Below are positions 11,044 through 21,301 of a stretch of DNA of 64,000 nt, piece by piece. Each line of letters opens with the position of its first letter. Within the stretch, counting starts at the first letter, position 1. The position numbers were made by a program, and so were the translations under genes. The notes beneath the pieces were generated by a model that saw nothing but the letters and a program-made list of their open reading frames with translations, was not told where the DNA came from and searched no databases. Source of the stretch: Eledone cirrhosa (taxonomy: Eukaryota > Mollusca > Cephalopoda > Octopoda > Eledonidae); the NCBI GenBank assembly GCA_964016885.1, contig OZ024740.1, positions 203,195,059 to 203,259,058 on the forward strand, in the 5' to 3' direction.

Positions 11044-11084
11044 AAAATAAATAAATAAATAAATAAATAAATAAATAGATAAAA
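11044..11084. repeat. (AATA)n microsatellite inside PLE copy 1
   Basis: About eight AAAT units at the junction between the minus-strand RT remnant and the plus-strand terminal segment. The corresponding place in copy 2 (53200-53225) is also AAATA-rich, so this is probably the element's A-rich terminus rather than an independent microsatellite. Confidence 0.8.
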
Positions 11085-11133
11085 TAAAAATGGCGTAGAC
11101 ATACAATACAACAGGAGGAGCATAATAGTACCA

Positions 11134-11161
11134 CTGATGATGTTGCAGATGTGCAACGAAA
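11134..11161 (+). ncRNA. Hammerhead ribozyme core of Penelope-like element copy 1
   Basis: CTGATGA (11134-11140), one base, perfect 5-bp stem GTTGC/GCAAC (11142-11146 and 11153-11157) with a six-base loop AGATGT, then GAAA (11158-11161). This is the conserved hammerhead order CUGANGA, stem II, GAAA. Penelope-like elements are known to carry hammerhead motifs in their terminal repeats, so both sequence and location fit. The next bases AGAACTTTG could allow only a minimal stem III, and the exact cleavage site is not clear to me. It is conserved with one base change (CTGACGA) in copy 2. Confidence 0.7.
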
Positions 11162-11399
11162 GAACTTTGTTAGGCTATATATATGTGTTTATATCTATAT
11201 TATATCTGTATTTTTGACTGTTGGTCAGTCAATGATAAACATTGAGGACCAAATGAATTAACTGTGGAGATATAAAGGATACAGAAGCGAAAACCAACCA
11301 AACAGTGAGTCTGTTCTGTTATTATTTCTAGCAATATTATTACAACAATATGACCCTCCCCAAGTATAACAATATTTGTTTCGACACACGCTTTCATAT

Positions 11400-11845
11400 C
11401 AGAATCCTCGCAAAACAAATATATATATAATATATATACGTATAAATGCATATGTATATATATGTATATATAATTGTGTATATATATATGTGTGTGTGTA
11501 TATATATATATATATTATGTGTGTATATATATATATATGGAGTGTCTGCTGTGCGGAGACTGGGAAGAGTACCAATCAGAATAGAACACGCTGCATGAGG
11601 AGATGTGGAGAGGGTGTGTGTGCGTGTGTGCGTGTGTGCGTGCGTGCGCGCGCCCGTGTGTGTGTGTGTGCATATCTGGAATTTCGTAGGCGGAAACTCC
11701 ATCATTACCACCATCATCATCATCATCATCACCACCATCATTATCATCATCACTATTACCATCATCATAATAATAATTTAGCATTCATTTTCCCTATGCG
11801 TGTACATACATACATACATACATACATACATACATACATACATAG

Positions 11846-11917
<72 letters not shown>
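11400..11917. repeat. TA, TG, CAT, CATA and TA microsatellites
   Basis: TA/TG mixtures at 11418-11538, TG/CG about 11613-11668, (CAT)n about 11700-11775, (CATA)n about 11809-11843, and pure TA to 11917. ORFs here with poly-His or Asp tracts are artefacts of the CAT repeat. Confidence 0.9.
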
Positions 11918-11924
<7 letters not shown>

Positions 11925-12011
11925 GAGAAGAAAGAAGAATACTTCGTGGTTGCACATGGGTTACATATGATAAAAATAGTCCTTCGTCAGTGATTTTCCA
12001 ACCATCATTGG

Positions 12012-12017
<6 letters not shown>
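11918..12017. repeat. Interspersed repeat next to TA tracts (family D, copy 1)
   Basis: TAGTCCTTCGTCAGTGATTT, then CCAACCATCATTGGTATTTC, flanked by TA tracts. The same order (TAGTCCTTCATCAGTGATCT, CATTGGTATTTCAT) occurs at 27593-27640, again beside a TA tract. Function unknown. Confidence 0.6.
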
Positions 12018-12050
<33 letters not shown>

Positions 12051-12053
<3 letters not shown>

Positions 12054-12291
12054 GGGCGGTGGAAGCATTTCTGAATTGGGGTGGAAGTGGGGCCAAATTT
12101 GGACAATTTGGTTGTAGTGATTAGTTTAGCTCTTTGCACTCAAAAATGATCAGAAAACTTCGATATGCGATAAACATAACATGTACATAAATTGTAACGC
12201 ATATACAAATAGATGTGTGTTTTCGTAGTTTGCAGACAAAATATAATTATTGGAGGGGGGCATGTCCCCTCGCCCAGTTCCACCGCCACTG
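12051..12291. mobile_element. hAT-like MITE (non-autonomous DNA transposon)
   Basis: About 241 bp with terminal inverted repeats CAGGGGCGGTGGAA and TTCCACCGCCACTG. The CAGGGGCGG start is typical of hAT-type ends. No transposase is encoded. The left flank is a TA tract, so an 8-bp target duplication cannot be judged cleanly (TATATATA versus TATAAATG). A right-end copy is at 20200-20291. Confidence 0.65.
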
Positions 12292-12616
12292 TATAAATGT
12301 AGTTTTTTGTAAAAATGGTCTGTGCCCTTTCCTAAGGGGTTAATGTAGAGAGCTTCTTCGCATTTGGTAGGAAACAGGTATTATACCCAATTTATTCATC
12401 TCATATATATATATACAAAAGGAAGTACAGCATAATCGAAGCTCTGGCTGCAGCTAAGCTAACGAATGCAGTCGGTATGTGCAGCTAAGCACTCAATAAG
12501 GTATTTTACCTTAGAGTTATAACATTACGTTTAGACAGCTTTGCAAATTGAAGACAGCGACCGATAAGCGAGCCACAGTGACCAAAGCAATGAAAAAAAA
12601 CTGACTCAGGAAAAAA
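12292..12616. other. Unique DNA, no gene seen
   Basis: No supported feature apart from short TA runs near 12402. Confidence 0.4.
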
Positions 12617-12632
12617 AATATATATATATGTG

Positions 12633-12695
<63 letters not shown>
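12617..12695. repeat. TA microsatellite
   Basis: Near-pure TA of about 70 bp. Confidence 0.95.
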
Positions 12696-13195
<500 letters not shown>

Positions 13196-13337
13196 GAAAA
13201 CGAAAAATCAGTGATGCATCTGAACTCAATTTATTGTGCTATAATTGTTTCGCCGGCGGACAGCTCGAGACGCGATCATTCTGTGGATCTGTTTGATTCT
13301 GGACCCGCAGGTTCGACGGACACGTCTAACGTCTGTG
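13196..13337. mobile_element. Terminal-inverted-repeat element, family C, one end missing
   Basis: Starts AAAACGAAAAATCAGTGATG, then CATCTGAACTCAATTTATTG, GTTTCGCCGGC, AGCTCGAGAC and GCAGGTTC..CGGACAC. It matches the reverse complement of 47196-46988 block by block, but its far end runs into a TA tract before the second terminal repeat. Non-coding. Confidence 0.7.
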
Positions 13338-13338
13338 C

Positions 13339-13401
<63 letters not shown>

Positions 13402-13448
13402 TATATATACATATATGTGTGTGTGTGTATGTATGTGTGTGTGTATAC
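13338..13448. repeat. TA/TG microsatellite
   Basis: TA of about 60 bp then TATG/TG-rich sequence up to the next foldback. Confidence 0.9.
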
Positions 13449-13582
13449 ATTCATTTATTATGACTATTGGTGGACTTTGATACTCTAAAGTTTCACCTGC
13501 GCACTCAAAGGATCACCAGTCTTGTCTGGTGAGTACACAGGTGAGACTCCACAGTAACAAGGCTTATCCATAATAAATGAAT
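13449..13582. mobile_element. 134-bp foldback element, family E, copy 1
   Basis: Outer ends ATTCATTTATTATG and CATAATAAATGAAT are perfect inverted repeats. Inner nested complementarity includes TTTCACCTG / CAGGTGAGA and CACCAG / CTGGTG around TCTTGT. A second copy of the same length is at 28185-28318. Both have TA-rich left flanks and are followed by the same ~400-bp sequence. Confidence 0.8.
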
Positions 13583-13969
13583 AATTAAACTCTACCTCGG
13601 TATTGAGTTTTTATTCTTACGTCCGTCAATAATTCCCGTACTCTCGGTCTTGAATAATCGTCCCCACCCGCGCTTATTAATTTGTCAGATTTTTTTCAAC
13701 CTCCACCCCGAATTTTTATTCCCACCCGCTTATAAAATTTTGCGAATCTATCTCCCGCGAAATGTTATTGTAAGTGATTCATATTGATACAACAGCTGGA
13801 AAATCTAATAATTATTTTATTTTACATTTAAAAAAACATTATATATGACAAAAGAACATTACAAGAAATCCCATATTTACGAACGTACACTATACAATTA
13901 CTGATTTCCCAAGCCTTCCTCCTCCCCCCATTATTGCTATCCTCCTATTATTTGGGACCCGAGAGTTCC
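13583..13969. repeat. Interspersed block shared with 28319-28740
   Basis: GGTATTGAGTTTTTATTCTT, TCTTGAATAATCGTCCCCA, GCGAAATGTTATTGTAAGTG and ACGAACGTACACTATACAAT are all repeated in the same order 3' of the second family E foldback. No coding potential is seen; it looks like part of a larger repeat unit that includes the following minisatellite. Confidence 0.75.
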
Positions 13970-14465
13970 ACCAAACTCTCCTCCTCTTTATGTCTATCAC
14001 ACAAAACTCTCTTTTAATCCCCCTCTCTGTATTTACTAAAACCAAACTCTACCCCTCTCTATATATACCACAACACTGCCTCTCTTATCCCACTCTCTAT
14101 ATCTCAGACTAATACATTCTCTCACTCTCTATAAATATCTACACTTATCTCTCCCAATCCCCCTCTGTTTATCAATCACCCCTAAACTCTCCCTCTCTCT
14201 ATAATAACTACAAGGCACTCTCCCATTATCCCTCTCTGTATATCTACAACCATCAAATTCTCCCCCTCTCTATATCTACTACACGGAACTCTCTTCCAAT
14301 CCCTTCTCTATTTCAATTAACACCAAACACTTCCCTCGCTATATCTAGTACAAGGTACTCTCTTCCAATACCCCTCTATATATATCAGTAAACAGCAATC
14401 TCTCGCCTTCTCTATATTTAATAGACAACACACTCCCCCACCCCCCACCCCACCCACCCCTATAT
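13970..14465. repeat. CT-rich minisatellite, copy 1
   Basis: Imperfect tandem units built on CCCCTCTCTATATCTACTAC and CTATATCAATTAACACCAAA, with variable lengths (about 30-65 bp). The array resumes after the LINE at about 20031-20198 and recurs at 28740-29165, so the Tx1-like LINE L1 seems to sit inside this array. Confidence 0.8.
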
Positions 14466-14676
14466 CAATTACCACTTGATATAAACGTGAATTACTTCGC
14501 TCCGGATTTTTACGGATTATTGTCAAAAGAACTGTGAGTTCATTGCTCAATTTAATAGCATTGTTTAGTTTAACCCCTTGCCTGGGCCTTCAGACGTTGA
14601 GTCAACTAATTTTCGCCCCTTTCTGGGGCTAAATTTTCATTTTCATCTCAAAACTGTGTACACTTGGTAGTCAACA

Positions 14677-15702
14677 ATGGATGCCATTTCAACCTCGCAC
14701 ACTGTCGTGAGTGCCACGTTCACTGAGAAAAGTGGTGGAGGGAAGGTAGGAGTACAAAGCTTGCAGCCTTCCCCCCTCGCATTATCGAAAAACGTTGAAA
14801 ATATTGAAACCACGAAACCAAACCCGGTAAATAATACCAGCACAACAACAAGAACAATGACAATAACACCACAACCAACAACTGCAACAATAGCAACACC
14901 AAGGAAAACATGAACAATATTACCAACAGTGACAACAACAGCAGCAACAAAAAAGACAACACCAAAACAACGTTCGCACAGACTGTAAAAAAAACGAACT
15001 ATACACGCCAATTGACATAACAAATGCTAAACAAATACTACAAGACGCAAAACAATTCGTACCTTTTGGCGAAAACGGTGCTTTTAGCATCAATTCTCCA
15101 CAGGAATTACGTAGAGAGGCTGTCCTGAAAACTGTGGTTTTCAGGACAATATCGAACGAAACAAGAAAACCAGCTCAATTATCACAAAATGAAATTATAC
15201 TGGTTCTAAAAGATGCAATGAAGGACATAACCTTCATACGAAAAGGTAAACTGTTTGGTAGCATTTCGGTGCTAATGAATAACCAGTCAACAGCACAAAA
15301 ATACTCGGTATCACCCATTGTTTCACCCGCTTCACCTTTTTCCCCACATACAGGAGAAAAAGGACAAAGAATAAAAATTATGAGTATCACACCAAATGTA
15401 AATATTTGGTGGATACTATGTGGAATCATTGACTTTGATGAAGACAGGATAATTTCAATATGAAAGTCCTCCGGAGGTGTATTTGGTGGGACCAGCGTAG
15501 AAGTTCTGGTGCGAATGAGCCCAGAACGAATAGCGAATATCCCACAACGCGTGCCTCTGGACGGGCTAACTTATATAAACATTTCAGTGGAGGGAAGGCA
15601 GCCGTCATGTTACCACTGTTTAAACAGGGGTCACCTGAGGGCTGCCTGTCCTCAATTAACGAGTAAAAAAAAGGCTCTTCTGCCAACCCCGAACACAACA
15701 AC

Positions 15703-15750
<48 letters not shown>

Positions 15751-16341
15751 CGGAAGAGGACTCCGTATCAACGTCACCCAGTGACGACGAGGGAGAACCC
15801 TTTCAACAGGTGAAAAGGAAAAAAAAGGCACCACATTAACAAAACTGCTACAAACACAACCACCAGCACAAACAGAACAAACATCACAAACAAAAAACCC
15901 ACCCCTCCTCAAAACATAACACATACTACAAAACGCAAACACGCACAAGAACAACAAACAAAAACAAACACAACACAACAAAAACTCTATACATACATTA
16001 ACAAGAACAATAAAACTTTGATGAAAGCAATAGAAAATAACCCTTCGGTGGAAACCGAAGGGATCACTTTCACCTACGCAGCGAACAAACCGCACCTAAT
16101 GATGATTAGGGTCCCAACGGAAACCTATATAACTTTGAAAAAGAACCATCCAATGCATGTGGGGACCAGCTGCACCAAACCACTTAACAGCGTCCTATTG
16201 AGATGTTTCCCCACCCCCACACCAGACACCCACACCCCACCAAACACCCTAATCCCACCACAAACCACCACCCCACCAGACAACCCTTCCAACACCCCCA
16301 TGGAAATTGTGCAACCTGGTCCCCAGGAGACGAAGAGGTAA
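14677..16341 (+). pseudogene. ORF1 of LINE L1 (nucleic-acid-binding, CCHC zinc knuckle)
   Basis: Reads MDAISTSHTVVSATFTEKSG at the start, then a Thr/Asn-rich linker. Frameshifts occur near 14905-15130. A conserved block follows (LRREAVLKTVVFRTISN, KLFGSISVLMNN), then EVLVRMSPERIANIPQRVP and the knuckle CYHCLNRGHLRAAC (15608-15650, CX2CX4HX4C). A (CAA)16-like tract at about 15702-15750 comes next, and the C-terminal frame from 16018 ends PGPQETKR. A GGA to TGA change at about 15462 interrupts it relative to L3. ORF1 proteins of LINEs bind element RNA in a ribonucleoprotein. The start is the first Met in the region and is uncertain. Confidence 0.75.
15700..15750 (+). repeat. (CAA)n tract within LINE ORF1
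   Basis: About 16 CAA units directly after the zinc-knuckle region. Shorter (CAA)6-8 tracts lie at the homologous place in L3 (about 31022-31047) and L4 (about 34977-35004), so the tract is an inherited part of ORF1 that has expanded in this copy. Confidence 0.85.
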
Positions 16342-16375
16342 GTAATTTCCTTTCCTCTTCCTTTTAACTCTTCAG
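16338..16375 (+). other. Possible 38-nt mini-intron between ORF1 and ORF2 of L1
   Basis: AGAG|GTAAGT at the ORF1 stop, a pyrimidine-rich stretch, and TTCAG|CACC just before the ORF2 ATG (16383). Removing 16338-16375 joins the ORF1 codons ...T-K to S-T-S-M-A-N of ORF2 in phase, deleting the ORF1 stop. L3 has the same arrangement with 37 nt. The length is below usual animal introns, so splicing is only a hypothesis. Confidence 0.3.
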
Positions 16376-16382
16376 CACCAGC

Positions 16383-19300
16383 ATGGCCAATATAAGAGTT
16401 GGATGTGTGAATGTACGCGGCCTGGGGATGTCCTGGAAACAGGGCAAACTCTTAAATGATCTCAGGTCGCACAGAGTGGATGTAATGGTTATTTGCGAGT
16501 CCAGGATCAGCAGCGAGCGCCAACTGGCCCCCATCTTCGACGACTTTGAGATCTACGCATCTCTCTGTCAGCCGAGGGGTGGGGGTGGGGTTGTCGTTCT
16601 GCTGCGAAAATACCTGGGTCTTGCCACACAGAAGGTACACCTGGACCCGGAGGGTCGACTGGTGGTTTTAGACGTCGGCAGTAGTGAAGGTGGAGCTTTC
16701 AGGCTGGTGGCAGCGTATGCCCCATCTGGGACACCGCGACCGGACTTCTTCCGACGCCTGGAGAATTTCCTGGGAACGTCTCGCTCCTTGCTTTTAGTGG
16801 GGGACTGGAATGGTATCCTGGATGCACGTTGGGACTATGTAGGGGCATGTTCCGATAGAGGGGGGTGTAACAGCCTCAAACGATTAATCGGCCGATTTGA
16901 TCTGGCCGATAGATATCGACTAGATTTTCCGACTGTGCCACTGTGGACGTGAACTAATGGCAGCGGAACATCTAGGTCGTACTTAGATAGGTTCCTAGTT
17001 AGAAATAAGAATAGGGACATATTAAGCTGTCCACGAATGTTCATGGTTGACTATTCGGATCACAAATTGGTGACCGGAGTGGTCAACCTTGATAGAACTC
17101 ATAAACAGGGACCCGGTTACTGGAAGCTAAACTTGTCTTTACCGACAAACAAAGCTTACAGTAAGCGGATTAGCGCACTAGTTAAGCAGTGGTTGACGGG
17201 GGCAATTGTCAACAGCTGGTGGAGGGGCTCTCTCAAGAGAGAAATTAGAATATAATCGATAGGTTTTAGTCAGGAATTAGCATCAGATAGGAATAGAACT
17301 GAAAGGGAATTAATAGATAGAGTAGAAGAGGCGATTAGGAGTGGCAACGTGGCCGGCGTGCTGGCGTCAAGAACGGCCCTAGACCAGTTCTTTGATGCGA
17401 AGCACGAGGGCTGCGTTGTCAGGAGTAAAATACGTGCTCTGGGTAACGAGGGAGCCAAAGCTGTTAGCTGGGCCCGAGTGACAGAGGCAAAAAGTGGAAA
17501 CAAATCCACGATTCGGTTTTTGAAGGACCAGGATGGACGCGTGATCCTTGAACCTGAGCGGATGAGTGCGGCCTTTCAACGGCCCTTTGCACGACTGTTG
17601 GGGTGGGCGGCGGGCCGGGTGTGGCCATGGATTTCGGCCATACCTCGACGGTCTGGCGCGGCTCTCGGACGGGGAGGCGAAGTCCTGCGAGAGGCCGATT
17701 TCAGCCGCTGAAATAGGGGAAGCGCTGAGCAAATGTGGAAAAAGCAAATCTCCGGGTCTCGATAGTCTACCATACAAACTTTATGTAGCGATGCCGGGCT
17801 TGTTCTCCGGTCTCCTCGAGGCGGTCTACTGCAACTGGCAACAGAACGGGAGAATTCCCAGTTCTGTGACCAAGGGCGTAGTCACGCTGGTGAGGAAGGA
17901 CGAGAACAAGGGGGATGACATAGATAACTTCAGGCCCATAACTCTGCTAAACACAGAGTTAAAGATTTTGGCCAAAGTGTTAGCGAAGAGGTTGGCGCTT
18001 GTCGTCGGGAACCTGGTGGGAGAAGCGCAGATATGCGCAATCCCGTCCAGGTCCATACACGACAACCTCCACCTCATGCGATACATCGTAGAGAGGGTAG
18101 GGAACGAACCCGGCTTTGGTGGGACCCTGATCAACTTGAATCAATCTAAGGCATTCGATAGGGTTGACCATCGGTACCTGGATGCGGTGCTCGCGGCGGC
18201 AGGCTTCGGACCCGTTTTCAGGGGCTGGATTGCTGCAATGCACAGCAGCAACACCTGCTCGAGGGTCAAGGTGAACGGCTACCTCTCGGAGCCGTTCCAA
18301 ATCACGCGACCCATCCGACAGGGATGCCCTCTCTCCTACCTCCTGTATGTGCTGTTGCAGGGCATCCCCTTGGAACCGGGATTGCGGAAAGCGGTGTCGG
18401 CCTACGCCGATGACGTGACAGTAATGGTGTCGTGCGCCTCGGAAATCGGACAGATCGGCACCTTACTGGAGGAATATGAAAGGTTCACAGGAGCCAAGCT
18501 GAACCGGAACAAGTCCGTCGGTTTGCAACTCGGGACGTGGAGGGGCAAAACGATGCCCTCCGACGGCATCGTCGGACGCTGGACGGAGGGACCGGTGAAG
18601 CTGCTCGATGTCTGGTTCGGACCGGACCTCCAGGTGGAGAAAAACTGGGACGATGTAACGGGCAAGGTGTTTGCACTCGCCCAGAAGTGGGCTGAGTGCA
18701 AACTATCCCTGAAAGTTCGAGCGGAGGTGGCGAACGCTTATATAGCGTCCGTCATCTACTACCGCTTGACCGTCGTGCCTTGCCCAGAGAAAACACTCGC
18801 CAAAATGGAGCGCGCGCTCTTCCGATTTCTTTGGAAGAAGCGGGCTCCTTTGGTGAGAAGATCCATCTGCTCTCAACACCCTTCGAACGGAGGGCTGGAG
18901 ATGCCGTGGCTGACGATGCGTAGACACGCATTAAGGCTACGGCACCTCCAGGTATTCCTCACCGGTCAGCCGGTGTGGGCCCTGTTTGTGAGGCGAGCCT
19001 TTCCGAGACTCGTCTCACTCACCGTGCTGCAATCCTGGGTCAAGCAAAGACCGAGAAAAGTGGGCGACTGGCACATTGAATGTGCCCAGGCGCTCACGGC
19101 CCTCTGGCAAGCGGATCCGGCAATCAGTGGAGACTCAACCTCAACATTCTATAGAGGGTTGGTGCGCAGTAAGTGCGACGACGCTCTCGGAGAGGCTCTG
19201 GGCATGGAGGAAGATGAGCTGGCCAGTCTGTTCGGTAGGACGTTTGGCCCGGGACCGATGGACAACTTCCAAAAGTCCCTGGCTTGGCAATGTTACCGAG

Positions 19301-19722
19301 GAGCTCTACCCGTTCGGGACAAGCTCTACAGACACGGGCGCCCAGGTAGGGACCCCTCGAAGAAGATCTGTCCGAGATGCGTGCGTGACGAGGAAACCGT
19401 CGCACACGCATTCGTACACTGCCCGGGCGTTGTTGACCTGTGGGGCTATGTGGAACGACTACTGTCGCGGGTGGGACCAATCCGGTTGACCACCAAGAAC
19501 ATTGTCACGATCAAACCGCCTCCCCCTTTCAAAAATGAAGGAGAGGCGGTTTTCCTCTGTGTGATAGCTATGGCGAAAGAAGTTGTATGGTGGACAAGGT
19601 TGAAAGGGCTAAGGTCAGACACCTTTCTCTCCGGCCAACAACTGGTCTTTTTTTTCAAGTACCACTTTAGAAAGAAGGATCAGAATGGAGAGAGAGGTGC
19701 TCTACCCCAGCAAGTTTTATGA
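16383..19722 (+). pseudogene. ORF2 of LINE L1: endonuclease + reverse transcriptase
   Basis: Endonuclease: VGCVNVRGLG at the start, ICESR (catalytic Glu), LLVGDWNGILD (about residues 137-147) and DYSDHKL (SDH box at about 17045) are all present. Interruptions are a TGG to TGA stop at about 16950, another stop at about 17253, and a frameshift between about 17590 and 17640. RT: NFRPITLLNTELKILAKVLA, motif A LINLNQSKAFDRVDH (catalytic Asp changed to Asn compared with L3 and L4), RQGCPLS, and motif C SAYADDVTV intact. About 14 residues (TLESLLRKLELL in L3) are deleted in frame after SYLLYVL. The C-terminal CPRCVRDEETVAHAFVHC is a CX2C...HX4C motif. Confidence 0.85.
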
Positions 19723-20030
19723 AAGGGGGTGAAAGTAGCGAGAATGGCCCGAGTGAATGGGCCTTCTCTCTATATCAGCATGTAGGTGAGAGAGGAGAAG
19801 AATGAGAAGAGGAAGGAAGCACCCGCTCTTTGTGCTCCTGAAGAGGAGGGTTGTACATTTTTTCGGGGGAGTGTGCGACCCATGTCAACGCCCCTCCCTA
19901 TTGAGGACATCGATTGTTAAATTTAATTTGTTATATGTTTTTACACGTCTTTTTAAATGTATGTAAACTCCCCCCTTTGTATTTGTCTCAATCTTTGATG
20001 CCCTGGTGGCAAATAAATAGAAATTTATAT

Positions 20031-20198
20031 CTATCATATAACACTCTCTCTCATTCCTTCTCACTCCATCACTATCAATCTCTCCCCCTCTCTATAGCTA
20101 TCAATACCTATCTCTATCAATCCTCTCATTTTATTCACTACCCCAAACTCTCCCCCTCTCTATATCAACCATACAGCATCCTTTACCAACCCTCCCTC
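20031..20198. repeat. CT-rich minisatellite, continuation 3' of L1
   Basis: Same CTCCCCCTCTCTATATC-type units as 13970-14465, resuming after the LINE 3' end; supports L1 having inserted within the array. Confidence 0.7.
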
Positions 20199-20199
20199 T

Positions 20200-20291
20200 A
20201 TAGATGTGTGTGTTTTGGAAGTTTGGGGAGAAAAACTATTAGGGGAGGGGGGCACCCCCCCCCTTCTCGTCGCCTAGTTCCACCGCCCCTG
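20200..20291. mobile_element. Right-end fragment of the hAT-like MITE
   Basis: GATGTGTGTGTTTTGGAAGT, then TTGGGGAGAAAAACTATTA, GGAGGGGGGCA and TTCCACCGCCCCTG match the right ~90 bp of 12051-12291, including the terminal inverted repeat. The left part is absent. Confidence 0.65.
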
Positions 20292-20299
20292 ATACATAT

Positions 20300-20795
20300 A
20301 TATATATACATACATGATGGCCGCAAACACATATATGAGGATTGCCATTGCCTGATAAAATGCTCAAAAACGTGAGGCACGAATGTGGCTCTTCAAACCA
20401 GCCAAAGACTTGCACCTTCTGGCACATACATGGCAACTGTAGTTTCAAAGTGATCACTTCCTAACTTGATAAAACGTCTCCGCTTCACACGCTCCTGAAC
20501 CATTTTCTCCCATTTGTCAGATGAAATTCCAGCGCAAGCCGGTACCGCATTTTTGGTTTGTGTGGTGATCACCCACATTCGCAAAGTTCTCCGTAGAAAA
20601 GTTGCTTTGGAATACGACCATCAGACATCCGCACCACGTGACCGCACCACCTCAAGCGATGCCGAAAGATCATGCTCTCTATACACACGCACCTGCTCCG
20701 TTCGAGAACTTCCAAATCGCTGACGAACATTTTCCATCGTACATACATACATGATGGCTGCCCCCTCGTTATCGAGTCTGGCCATTGCACGATAT
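20300..20795 (-). pseudogene. C-terminal fragment of LINE ORF2, minus strand
   Basis: Reads KMFVSDLEVLERSRC, SMIFRHRLRWCGHVVRMSDG, RIPKQLFYGELCECG, then in another frame CAGISSDKWEKMVQERVKRR. This is the same post-RT region type (RWxGHVxRMxDxR.PK..xYGEL) as in the 4.8-6.9 kb LINE. TACATACATGATGGC occurs at both edges (20305 and 20740). No RT palm is present. Confidence 0.7.
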
Positions 20796-20836
20796 ACCAT
20801 TATTAATAATTATTAATTAATTCTATCGTGCAATGC
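20780..20836. repeat. Hairpin with 14-15 bp arms
   Basis: GGCCATTGCACGATA pairs with TATCGTGCAATGCC across an AT-rich loop of about 28 bases. It sits at the junction between a minus-strand LINE fragment and the next repeat; function unknown. Confidence 0.6.
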
Positions 20837-21060
20837 CTGTGCGTGAAGATATTTTTTAAAGTGAGGAAAGACGGTGCACTGAGCCAATCCCACTCTCTGA
20901 GCGACCCAAAAAGAAGAAAAGATCAACATCATCGGTAACTACTGAGCCGCAGGTTTTATATCGGAGTTATCCCAGTTTCCTGAGTTGCCTTCTCCTAGAA
21001 GAATGCCCTGACAAAGGCTAGGGGTCCTTCACTCCCAGTGGTTTAACCGCGCGATCGGGT
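20828..21060. repeat. Interspersed repeat shared with 55983-56340
   Basis: Shared blocks include GCAATGCCT, TGCACT.GA.CCAATCCC, CTCTCTGAGC, CAACATCATCGG, GCCGCAGGTTTT and CCTTTCACTCCCAG. Both copies lie just upstream of R2/R4-type LINE sequence, but the CATCCAAA..GCCCTTTG block next to them (21165-21210 and 56302-56340) is inverted between the two. No protein is recognised. Confidence 0.6.
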
Positions 21061-21300
21061 GTCCAGCACGACTATTTCTATGTCCCCGCGCATATACATA
21101 CACCCATGCATATACACATATACATACATATGTACATGTGCATATACATATACATATTTACACACCTTTGGATGGCCGTTGGCTCTTACGAGTTCTTCCG
21201 CCCTTTGTCATACATACATACATACATACATACATACATACATACATACATACATACATACATACATACATACATACATACATACATACATACATACACC
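21061..21300. repeat. CATA-rich and (ATAC)n microsatellite
   Basis: Mixed CATA sequence to about 21160, a unique 45-bp bridge, then about 88 bp of (ATAC)n (21209-21297). Confidence 0.9.
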
Positions 21301-21301
21301 C

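Larger units (their letters stand above)
9660..11360 (-). mobile_element. Penelope-like element copy 1, 5'-truncated, with an oppositely oriented terminal segment
   Basis: The coding part is on the minus strand (11030 down to 9792). The segment 11041-11360, in plus orientation, matches the sequence that lies 3' of the ORF in copy 2 (53200-53515): ATGGCGTAG, the hammerhead core, GTTGGTCAGTCAATG, ATATGACCCTCCCC. So here ORF and terminal region point away from each other, whereas in copy 2 they are collinear. TGACCCTCCCCAAGT also occurs on the minus strand at the other end (9653-9667). Inverted, 5'-truncated structures with partial terminal repeats are typical of PLE insertions. Confidence 0.8.
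14466..20030 (+). mobile_element. Tx1-like LINE retrotransposon, copy L1 (nearly full length, inactive)
   Basis: Order: 5' untranslated region (about 14466-14676), ORF1 with a CCHC knuckle, short ORF1-ORF2 gap, ORF2 with apurinic-type endonuclease, reverse transcriptase and C-terminal zinc-finger-like motif, then a 3' untranslated region with AATAAA at about 20012 ending in TATC-rich sequence. Domain order and sequence character fit the Tx1 group of the L1 superfamily. Flanks are the CT-rich minisatellite on both sides, suggesting insertion into it. Stops and frameshifts in both ORFs make this copy non-autonomous. Confidence 0.85.

Noticed and set aside
11960..12018. CTGACGA/CTGATGA on the minus strand of repeat family D (also 27593-27640)
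   Set aside because: No stem II or GAAA follows before the TA tract; only the box is shared.
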